Positions 53,054 to 60,441 of a stretch of DNA of 64,000 nt are shown here, one piece after another. The stretch comes from Nostoc sp. FACHB-110 (GTDB lineage: Bacteria; Cyanobacteriota; Cyanobacteriia; Cyanobacteriales; Nostocaceae), in NCBI RefSeq assembly GCF_014697425.1, contig NZ_JACJRU010000025.1:1-64000 (forward strand), read 5' to 3'. The position numbers and the translations under genes are program-made. The notes under the pieces were generated by a model, which searched no databases, was not told where the DNA came from, and saw only the letters and a program-made list of their open reading frames with translations. Numbering within the stretch: position 1 is the stretch's first letter; each line of letters opens with the position of its first letter.

Positions 53054-54163
53054 CTATTTTTTCCTATCACGTAAATAACAATGACAATCTGGCTTGCTAA
53101 TTAATGACTCTACTAAAGCGTTCAAAGCCGTGGCCGCCAATAAACCACCGCCTAAAGTGCCTTCAACTGTAATATGCGGAATATCTTGCTGCATCAGTTG
53201 GCGTTTGGCTGCGGGAGAGTGGCTAAAACCAATGGGCATTCCAATAATGAGGGCGGGTTGAATTTTTTGGGCTTGAATAGCGGTGCAAGTTGCTAATAAA
53301 ACAGAAGGTGCATAACCAATAACTAAAATGCTACCTTGAGGAACTTGGAATAATTTTTCGCGCCATTGTTGATGTTGCCAAAACTCTTGTTCGGCTTCTG
53401 GAGCGGTGGTAATGTGGGGATTGGCAATGAAAGTTCTGACTTGGCAACCTAAGTGAGCTAATCTAGTTTGGTCTAAAGCTGCGGCGATGGTGGGAATATC
53501 TACAAAAATGTGACAACTAGATTTGAGTGCGTGACGACTAGCGGCGATCGCTCCAGCACTTACCCTCACAAAGGATGTTAAACTCACATCACCACAAGCT
53601 AACACTAATTGAGCGATTAGATGTTGTTCAATTTCGGAGCGGTTTGATAAATCGGGTAATAAGCATTGCAACGATTCGGCAAAACTTTCAAAATGAGTAT
53701 GCACCTCTGCATCTAAACCACTCCACAATTGTTCTAGCCCACCTAAACTAACTTGAGTTTCTACTTCTAATAATTTGAGTTGCGCGAGGACTTCTGCCTG
53801 CATAATTTGACAATGGCGATCGCGTCCTAATAATCCTTCTAATGCTGAGGCGGTTTGTCGCAGTTGGGCAATTTGCTGCATGACTGCGCGATATTGCTGT
53901 TGTAATTGTGCTGTGAGGGTTTGAGTTTCTGGTTCTAGTTCGAGAATGTTGCGGATATGATTGAGTTGAAATCCCTGATGCTTCAAAGCGACAATTCTTT
54001 GCAACCGAATGACATCTTGTTCAGTATACAGACGATAGTTGCTAGGCGATCGCCCTGGTTGTGGCAACAATCCCAATTGATGATAATGTCTGACCATCCG
54101 GGGTGTAATGCCGCCGCCGACAACTTGAGTCAGTTCTTTAATTGTTAAGCCACCAGTTTTCAT
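53054..54163 (-). CDS. coaR: CoaR-type cobalt-responsive regulator (MerR + precorrin-isomerase-like)
   Basis: 369 residues from ATG 54163; a TTG 14 codons upstream is possible. The N-terminal MerR DNA-binding domain is LTIKELTQVVGGGITPRMVRHYHQLGLLP with YRLYTEQDVIRLQRI. A dimerisation coiled coil follows, then a C-terminal domain resembling CobH precorrin isomerase (LACGDVSLTSFVRVS, CHIFVDIPTIAA, IGMPIGFSHSPAAKRQL). The C-terminal CHC motif (360-362) matches the cobalt-binding Cys-His-Cys of Synechocystis CoaR. CoaR activates coaT, a cobalt-exporting P-type ATPase, normally divergent from it; no coaT is present here. Confidence 0.9.
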   Translation of the reverse strand: MKTGGLTIKELTQVVGGGITPRMVRHYHQLGLLPQPGRSPSNYRLYTEQDVIRLQRIVALKHQGFQLNHIRNILELEPETQTLTAQLQQQYRAVMQQIAQLRQTASALEGLLGRDRHCQIMQAEVLAQLKLLEVETQVSLGGLEQLWSGLDAEVHTHFESFAESLQCLLPDLSNRSEIEQHLIAQLVLACGDVSLTSFVRVSAGAIAASRHALKSSCHIFVDIPTIAAALDQTRLAHLGCQVRTFIANPHITTAPEAEQEFWQHQQWREKLFQVPQGSILVIGYAPSVLLATCTAIQAQKIQPALIIGMPIGFSHSPAAKRQLMQQDIPHITVEGTLGGGLLAATALNALVESLISKPDCHCYLRDRKK

Positions 54164-54285
54164 GAGAGTCCCATGCAACCTTTCTTTTGTCAATACCTTA
54201 GCCAAAATCAGAGGGTGAAGAGAGAGGGCTGATTTAGTAGAGTTATTGTCTTCCCAAACGACAACTTAAAACCCACAATCAACCC

Positions 54286-54530
54286 ATGCCCGATATCTTA
54301 TCACTCCTGCAATGCCTCCTGACGCAGATAAACGCTACGACAATGCGTCAGTTGAACCAGATAATCATTGCAATGTTAGCTTCGGAGCGGGCGAGTCACC
54401 ATGTTGGAAATTGCCCGTTGGACAGGGGAACGCGGTAGCTATCGGACAATGGGGAGATTTTTCAAGGACAGTGACACCGTGGGCAACATTGTTTTGGCTG
54501 TTATTGATTTATTTAACTAAGCAAATTTGA
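54286..54530 (+). pseudogene. Transposase N-terminal remnant (IS701-like)
   Basis: The first frame reads MPDILSLLQCLLTQINATT and MRQLNQIIIAMLA, a typical start of IS701-type DDE transposases in cyanobacteria. After one frameshift it continues MLEIARWTGERGSYRTMGRF, and after a second, VTPWATLFWLLLIYL then TGA. The catalytic region is missing. It lies between coaR and the VWA gene, in the position where coaT would be expected. No intact terminal inverted repeats were identified. Confidence 0.7.
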
Positions 54531-54653
54531 GCTTCTTCATGATAAGCTTATGAATCATCGGATTAGCTTGATATTGTCATGATTTTTGCTCAATGTAGGG
54601 AAATTTTGGCATTATCTTCGACATCCGATTTCCCCTTTTTTTAACCCAGGGTT

Positions 54654-56240
54654 ATGAGTTTTACCATCCAAGTTTCACCACCGACGAACGATCTGGTTCT
54701 GTCGCAGAACCAGACGCTCGACGAAGTGGTGAAAGTTACCATCCCAAAGTCTGGGGTGGTTCCGAAAGTCGATGTCTATTTTCTGGTTGACACGACCGCT
54801 AGTATGAAGCCAGCGATCGATGTCGTCAAGAGAGACATCTCGATTGTTTTGACGGAAATTGGGAAGCTAGGATCTGATGTTAAAGTCGGGATTGGCGAAT
54901 ACAAGGACTTTCCGGCTCCTGTTACTGGCGAACACCCTTATGCTTTCGCTCACCAGCATAGTTTGAGTAGCAACCTTGCAGACATTCAAGCGGCGGTTAA
55001 TACCTGGACAACTACTGGTGGGAAAGACATTCCAGAGGCTCAGTTCTATGCACTCGATCAGGTAGCTGAACCACCAAGTGGCAAAATTGGCTGGCGTGCG
55101 GATTCCCAGCGAATCATTGTCTGGATTGGTGATGCAGCCGGTCACGATGCAGTCTGCCAAGCAATCAGCAACCTGCCCTACGACATCACCGAAGAATCGG
55201 TAACAGCTAAACTAGTAGCCGAGAAGATTACCATCCTGGCAATGAGCATGAATACCGATCCTCGTTCCCCAGCAGGGCTGGACGACGATCCAAAAACCAC
55301 GGCAATTGGTTATCAGCCTTATTGCGGAGAGCCTGGTGGAACTCGTGGACAAGGCACAAGAATTGCCAATGCGACTGGTGGCAAGCTGTTGCCAGGTATT
55401 AGTCCGAGTACAATTATCGAGACGATCAATGCTGAATTGGCAGCACAGATTACTTCGATCGCCAATGTACGCCTTGTACCAAGCGGCGACATAGCACAGT
55501 TTGTCACGGCGATCGCACCTGCAACTGGTTACGGGCCACTCAGCAGAGACGAAGATCATGAGATAGCCTTTACCGTTTCCTGGGTGGGAGCCGTAGCTGG
55601 CCAACCTTTCCCCCAGATATTTAATGGTTCTCTCGATGTGATCGCTGATGGACAAGTCGTAGGCGGCAAACCAGTCAAGATTACTGTACCACTTTCTTTT
55701 CCACCACTACCCCCAATTTTTCCCGAGGACGAAAATTCTATGCCACACCCAGAAGATGCTTCCGGTAACTGGATGTTGATTCACCAAGTAACTGGTGTTT
55801 ATATGATATCGGCTGGCTACCAGGCTACTGTAAACTACCACGTTCATATCTGGCGACAAGATCCGCTTGTAAATACGACATGGAATCAAGGACACCTCTG
55901 GACTCTGATTAAGCAGACTGATGGAAGTTACCTCATCCGCACCTGGCAGCAAAATCCTAGCCTCAAAGAGGAGTTGTATCTTGAAGCAGCAGCAACCACT
56001 AACAGACAAGACCAATACCCAAGGCTCCAACGGCGCAAAAACGTTGATTCGCAGTCTTGGGTTTTGATTCCGGTCAGTGGTGATCCCAACACGTATGCCA
56101 TCCAATCAAAGGCATTCCCCGACTACGCCCTGAGTCTTCTAGAAAGTTTTTGTAAGGACGGCGCGCATATAATTACCGGTCGCACTTGGGGTAAGCCAAC
56201 TTTTCATCAATATTGGCGATTGAGCGCCCCTCCTGCTTGA
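54654..56240 (+). CDS. von Willebrand factor A domain protein with ricin-like C-terminus
   Basis: 528 residues. The VWA domain (about 35-270) has a MIDAS-like DTTAS motif (46-50) and acidic/Thr positions further on (TTGGKDIPEAQF, VWIGDAAGHD). A beta-sandwich region lies at about 280-355. The C-terminal 160 residues have three repeats around W (NWMLIHQVTGVYMI, LWTLIKQTDGSYLI, SWVLIPVSGDPNTYAI), as in ricin-type beta-trefoil lectins. There is no signal peptide. Base composition is more GC-rich and codon use differs from its neighbours, suggesting transfer. Probably carbohydrate or protein binding; the role is unknown. Confidence 0.78.
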   Translation: MSFTIQVSPPTNDLVLSQNQTLDEVVKVTIPKSGVVPKVDVYFLVDTTASMKPAIDVVKRDISIVLTEIGKLGSDVKVGIGEYKDFPAPVTGEHPYAFAHQHSLSSNLADIQAAVNTWTTTGGKDIPEAQFYALDQVAEPPSGKIGWRADSQRIIVWIGDAAGHDAVCQAISNLPYDITEESVTAKLVAEKITILAMSMNTDPRSPAGLDDDPKTTAIGYQPYCGEPGGTRGQGTRIANATGGKLLPGISPSTIIETINAELAAQITSIANVRLVPSGDIAQFVTAIAPATGYGPLSRDEDHEIAFTVSWVGAVAGQPFPQIFNGSLDVIADGQVVGGKPVKITVPLSFPPLPPIFPEDENSMPHPEDASGNWMLIHQVTGVYMISAGYQATVNYHVHIWRQDPLVNTTWNQGHLWTLIKQTDGSYLIRTWQQNPSLKEELYLEAAATTNRQDQYPRLQRRKNVDSQSWVLIPVSGDPNTYAIQSKAFPDYALSLLESFCKDGAHIITGRTWGKPTFHQYWRLSAPPA

Positions 56241-56575
56241 TGCTCAAGCAGGTGAAGTATCGACTCTAAATAGTTGAAGTGGCGATCGCTGTGTTGCTGA
56301 TGCGTAGAATGAATTGACTGAAGATACTGATTCATTGTGCATTTATGCAGCGCCGCGATCGCTACTCTTCTGGCTTTTTAGTATACTCGTACTATATTTA
56401 GATGCGTTTGCCCTGCATTGAACCCTCGTAAATTGGCTAAGGTATTGTTTTGTAGAATAGAGTAATAAGTGGCTTTAAAGTATGATAGTTATGCAAAAAT
56501 CCCCGACTTGTTAGATAAGTCGAGGATTTTGTTGTTTACGGAGAATAGAAAATAGGTAGATGAAAATAATCTAAC
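56241..56575. other. Non-coding gap (335 bp) after the VWA gene
   Basis: Contains HIP1-like octamers at about 56282 and 56356 and a terminator-like hairpin at 56495..56530. No gene is seen. The family C repeat follows at once. Confidence 0.45.
56495..56530. terminator. Hairpin terminator between VWA and SDR genes
   Basis: AAAATCCCCGACTT and AAGTCGAGGATTTT pair with one mismatch around GTTAGAT, followed by GTTGTTT. It can serve the VWA gene or, on the other strand, the SDR gene. Confidence 0.6.
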
Positions 56576-56684
56576 TAAGTAAGTCGGTGTAAATAATTAT
56601 TGTTGGAATAAGGCAGGGGGCAGGGGGCAGGGAGCAGGGGGCAGGGAGCAGGGGGAAAAAGCGTTTGAGCCTTATTTACTTTTC

Positions 56685-56842
56685 GGCGTTGCATAAATGC
56701 GGGATGAATTGAGATGTTTAACAAAAATAAAATATTGATTCTTCGCGCCTTTGCGCGGCAGTCGCTTCAAGTCGGCAGAGCCGCCCAACGCGCTGCCTTG
56801 CCTTTGCGCGAAACAAAAAACATCCCACTAATCAGCAATGCC
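56685..56842. mobile_element. 158-bp miniature mobile element with 8-bp target duplication
   Basis: Imperfect terminal inverted repeats GGCGTTGCATAAATGCGGGA-TG and GGCATTGCTGATTAGTGGGA-TG. It is flanked by TACTTTTC at 56677-56684 and 56843-56850, while the uninterrupted copy at 4788 has one TACTTTTC at that point. No frame. An 8-bp duplication fits several DDE transposase families, so a helper cannot be named. Confidence 0.88.
56757..56797. repeat. Small dispersed hairpin repeat, copy 3, nested in the 158-bp element
   Basis: On the minus strand it reads GGCAG...CTGCC with inner stem CGGC-TCT-GCCG. Compared with the other copies, both sides of the outer stem changed together (GCCAG/CTGGC to GGCAG/CTGCC). 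It splits the phrase TTGCGC...TTGCGCG. Confidence 0.75.
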
Positions 56843-56883
56843 TACTTTTCTTCACATAGTTTGGTTTTATTGCATCGACTTAC

Positions 56884-57675
56884 TTATTTACTTTCTTGCA
56901 TACTTCTGACAATTTTGGTCACAAGCTTTCTAGGCGTGAATCTGACAGATTCAGTCATGAGTTTATTTTTCAAGCCAGGAACAACTACAGTTTTGTTATC
57001 AAATAAAGCGTCGTAACCAATTTTGGCGACAGTTTCGGCATCCATAATTTTTTGACCGCTAACCAGTTTTGAGTCTTCCATTGCGGCGCGTTTTTGGAAG
57101 TTTGATTCTGTAGGCCCTGGACACAGTGCGGTTACAGAAACACCTGTACCTTCTAATTCGTTAGCGAGAGCTTCTGACAATGATAAGACATAAGCTTTAC
57201 TAGCAAAATAAACTGCCATCAACGGGCCAGGTTGAAAGGCTGCGGTGGAAGCCAAGTTTAAGATTTTGCCGTAACCTTGCTTCACCATATCTTTGAGGAA
57301 CAACTTAGTTAAATGGGTGAGACACACCACATTTACTTGTAGCATTTGCAATTCAGCAGTCAAATCTGTTTCGTTAAATAAACCGTAGCTAGCAAACCCC
57401 GCATTGTTGATTAGAATGTCAACTTTTATTGATGCTTGTTGTAACTCGGCAAAAATTTCTTCTGGTGCAGATGGATTAGCTAAATCTTTGGCAATCACTT
57501 TAACATCAATACCAAATTTGCTGCTTAATTCCTTCGCAATTTGATTCAGTTTTTGCTCATTTCTCGCTACTAATACTAAATTGTATTTATCTTGAGCAAA
57601 TAACTTGACAAATTCATAGCCAATCCCGCCAGATGCACCTGTAATTAGTGCAGTTTGTTTGCGATTATTTTGCAT
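56884..57675 (-). CDS. Short-chain dehydrogenase/reductase
   Basis: 263 residues with a classical SDR layout: cofactor motif TGASGGIG (14-21), NNAG near 90, catalytic Ser in NLASTAAF and YFASKAY (Tyr/Lys pair). The sequence resembles the DltE/YdfG-type SDRs; the substrate is unknown. The C-terminus (VRFTPRKLVTKIVRSMQESK) ends exactly where a family C element begins, and the element provides the stop codon. The original 3' end may have been altered. Confidence 0.9.
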   Translation of the reverse strand: MQNNRKQTALITGASGGIGYEFVKLFAQDKYNLVLVARNEQKLNQIAKELSSKFGIDVKVIAKDLANPSAPEEIFAELQQASIKVDILINNAGFASYGLFNETDLTAELQMLQVNVVCLTHLTKLFLKDMVKQGYGKILNLASTAAFQPGPLMAVYFASKAYVLSLSEALANELEGTGVSVTALCPGPTESNFQKRAAMEDSKLVSGQKIMDAETVAKIGYDALFDNKTVVVPGLKNKLMTESVRFTPRKLVTKIVRSMQESK

Positions 57676-57801
57676 GATTTTTTCCTTAAATAACTCTGAA
57701 AATTATTGTTTTTTACCTAATTGCCGACGCTAAATAACTAGTTGTTGGTCATTATTTATCAATAATAACTAACAAAATCAAACCCAAAAATGTTTCATTA
57801 A

Positions 57802-58800
57802 TTAAAAAAACCATCCATAAGAATGTAGCCCTTTACCTAAGAGATTCACTCCTAAGTAACATACCCAAACCACAGCAAAACCAGTGGCGGCTAAAATGGC
57901 GGGACGGCGACCTTGCCAGCTACGAGTAATCCGGGCGTGGAGATAAGCTGCAAAAACTAACCAAGTAATCAATGCCCAAGTTTCTTTTGGGTCCCAACTC
58001 CAATAGGAACCCCATGCTTCGTTTGCCCAGACTGCGCCAGCAATAATCCCAATGGTCAGCAGGGGAAAACCTAAACCAATTACACGATAACTAATATTAT
58101 CAAGGGTTTCTGCTAGGCTCAAACGCTGTGGTGATAAAACTTCAGAATTGCTAATTGTGGAAATTTTAACTGATTCTAAAACTGCGATCGCACTACTTGG
58201 TGTAGTTATGAAATTAGCGTTATCTATCGATGGTTCTGGTTGGTTTTTCTGCAAGCGATAACCACCAGTACCAACAGAACTACCGTGTAATTGAATATTT
58301 TTACCACGGGTCACAATCAAAAAAGCGATCGCTAATAATGAACCTACCATTAAAGCAGCATAACTCAGCATCATAACGCTAACGTGCATCATCAGCCAAT
58401 TAGATTTGAGGGCTGGCACTAACGGCTCGGCTTGTTGCATAGTTGAAGGTAAAGTTAAAGCCGCAAAAGCTGTAATTCCCATTGCGACGGGGGCTGTTAC
58501 CACACCTACCAGACGGCTACCACTTCTATTTTCGGCAATCAAATGAATAGTTGTAATTCCCCAAGTCAAGAAAAATAAGGATTCATAAAGGTTGCTCAGT
58601 GGAAAATAACCAGCCTCTAGCCATCGCGCCCCTAATAAAGTGGCAATGCAGAGATTGGCGATCGCCATTCCCGCAGTCCCCAATAATGGTAAATATGGTA
58701 TACCCTCAAAAGCTGCGCCTAACCAATACAGCAGCATAGTAATCAATAAAACAGCAAAGGCCGCATTATCCAACCAGTTTTGTAACAGAACTAAATTCAT
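57802..58800 (-). CDS. ccsA: Cytochrome c biogenesis protein CcsA
   Basis: 332 residues with about eight spans. The heme-handling WWD motif is WGSYWSWDPKETWALITW near residue 265, and conserved His residues occur (MMHVSVMMLSYAA; HARITRSW). This is the ResC/CcsA component of System II cytochrome c maturation, exporting heme to the lumenal side with Ccs1. A soluble insertion (about 170-235) is typical of cyanobacteria. The nearby c-type cytochromes depend on this system. The nomenclature CcsA/CcsB varies. Confidence 0.93.
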   Translation of the reverse strand: MNLVLLQNWLDNAAFAVLLITMLLYWLGAAFEGIPYLPLLGTAGMAIANLCIATLLGARWLEAGYFPLSNLYESLFFLTWGITTIHLIAENRSGSRLVGVVTAPVAMGITAFAALTLPSTMQQAEPLVPALKSNWLMMHVSVMMLSYAALMVGSLLAIAFLIVTRGKNIQLHGSSVGTGGYRLQKNQPEPSIDNANFITTPSSAIAVLESVKISTISNSEVLSPQRLSLAETLDNISYRVIGLGFPLLTIGIIAGAVWANEAWGSYWSWDPKETWALITWLVFAAYLHARITRSWQGRRPAILAATGFAVVWVCYLGVNLLGKGLHSYGWFF

Positions 58801-58916
58801 CGAATGTGTTACCCAACAACAAATTTGTCTAAATTAGGAGTAGGAGAAATACTTCTGGCATTAAGACTGTCTCCTCCTCCAAGAAAAACTACGCGCTACA
58901 AATCATCAATTTCGTA

Positions 58917-60326
58917 TTATTGCCATTGCGAAATTTCTAATTTGACCGATGATGCTGCACCAACCACATCACGGCCTCGTTGCGGTAAAGGAATATCATT
59001 ACCGACACTTAAACTAGTATTTGGTTCTATTTGTTCTGAACTCCAACTATATTTGGCGGCATATATACCATTGTCTGCTGTCACATCAACGATTAAATAA
59101 TCAGACCATAATGGTACTTGGTCGATATGGCTATCAAACAACCAATCTCTTTCTTTTTTGGTAAAAGAATGCAGTGCTAAACGAATTGCATATCTACAAG
59201 TGTTATCAGCATTGACCGCGTAGCGGGGAATTAAAAAAGCGGTAAATAATGGTACAGGTTGATCGCGGATTAATTCTACGGTGATGGGGCAATAATGGTC
59301 AATTGATTGTTCGTGGATGGGAGTAGGTAAACCACGCAAAGCTACCCGCACTTCCATTTGATAAAAAGTATTTTGGCGATCGCTTAGTTCGACATTACTT
59401 AAAGATAATTTAACTTTAATATCCCCAAACAAAAATCTTTGTAAATTTTGATAAGCTTCTTCAGAATTGACCATCCCGTAACGTCCGCCATGAGTGCGAT
59501 GAATATAAGCTCGATGCGCTCCTCTGACGTAGGCTTTATCTTGTTGAACTAAACCATCGCTTTGTGGCCCGACAATTTTTTGGGATAAGCCTGCTCCATT
59601 TTCATAGTCACGGGCATTAGTCCCAACAATACAAAAAACTCGGTCTGGCGAAAAAGTCTCATTGAGACTTTGAACATCAAAATTAGGCGGATATGTGGAC
59701 TGTAACTGGTCTTGAGGAGTGAAATATTCATACATCCTTTGGGGGCCAAAATCATCAGAGTTATTCCATTTCACTGTGTCTCGGATACTTTCAATTAAGC
59801 CGCTACCAACTTGGAAATAAATCCCACCATGTGGACTACCATAGGTAAATAATTTATCAATATAATTTTCTGCTTGTTGCTTGTGTTCAGGATAAATTTT
59901 TTGAATCAAACTCCGACAAACTAAGCCACCCATTGAGTGAGCAATGAGATAAATTTTGGGCGCACCAGTTTGCTGAATAACTAGATTAATTAAATCTCTT
60001 AAACCTTCAGCGATCGCTTCTATTTCTAGTCTGGTTGTAGTTTCCGAACCAAAACTATCAGAAGTAATATCATAAAATCGATAAATCCAGATGGTTTTTA
60101 AGTTACTACTCATCTGTTTATTATCAAATACAGGTCGATAACCGTGGTCAGTCATTAAGCGTAATAACGGACTCTCGAAAAAAAACTTTTCTGGTGTGCC
60201 TGTTTCTCCAACTCGCACATGAGTAGAACCACTATTAAATCCATAAAATGGATCATTCACAGTTTGTGCTACATCTTGCTCTGAACCTGCATAACCCCGG
60301 ACATATATAATTGGTAAATATTGCAT
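58917..60326 (-). CDS. Lipase-like alpha/beta hydrolase (PGAP1/LCAT-type)
   Basis: 469 residues. N-terminal IIYVRGYAG has the oxyanion-type motif. The nucleophile elbow IAHSMGGLVC places Ser131 in GxSxG form, followed by TYGSPHGG. A His for the triad is likely in the GAHRAYIHRTHGG region. The C-terminal 180 residues are beta-rich, with no recognised domain. There is no signal peptide. It may act on lipids or esters; the substrate is unknown. Confidence 0.8.
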   Translation of the reverse strand: MQYLPIIYVRGYAGSEQDVAQTVNDPFYGFNSGSTHVRVGETGTPEKFFFESPLLRLMTDHGYRPVFDNKQMSSNLKTIWIYRFYDITSDSFGSETTTRLEIEAIAEGLRDLINLVIQQTGAPKIYLIAHSMGGLVCRSLIQKIYPEHKQQAENYIDKLFTYGSPHGGIYFQVGSGLIESIRDTVKWNNSDDFGPQRMYEYFTPQDQLQSTYPPNFDVQSLNETFSPDRVFCIVGTNARDYENGAGLSQKIVGPQSDGLVQQDKAYVRGAHRAYIHRTHGGRYGMVNSEEAYQNLQRFLFGDIKVKLSLSNVELSDRQNTFYQMEVRVALRGLPTPIHEQSIDHYCPITVELIRDQPVPLFTAFLIPRYAVNADNTCRYAIRLALHSFTKKERDWLFDSHIDQVPLWSDYLIVDVTADNGIYAAKYSWSSEQIEPNTSLSVGNDIPLPQRGRDVVGAASSVKLEISQWQ

Positions 60327-60382
60327 TTATCGCCTCCTAATTATTATTTTTTTTGATTAACTATTGATTCACAAATTTTTAT

Positions 60383-60407
60383 CGTTCCCAAGTTAACCCT
60401 GGGAACG
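60383..60407 (-). terminator. Terminator of the RoxA-like cytochrome gene
   Basis: CGTTCCCA and TGGGAACG arms around a nine-base loop. On the minus strand the stem is followed by ATAAAAATTTG, 35 bases past the cytochrome stop. Confidence 0.65.
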
Positions 60408-60441
60408 ACTCACTCAATACCTAGTGTTCTGATGAATTGTG

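Larger units (their letters stand above)
56576..56886. repeat. Miniature inverted-repeat element, family C copy 2, interrupted
   Basis: Same ends and flanking text as 4788..4918 (TAAGTAAGTCGG ... CGACTTACTTA), but split by a 158-bp insertion. Its right end TTA supplies the TAA stop of the minus-strand SDR gene. Confidence 0.85.

Noticed and set aside
56714..57016. Plus-strand frame across the nested repeats
   Set aside because: It spans three repeat junctions and the antisense of the SDR gene; not a gene.
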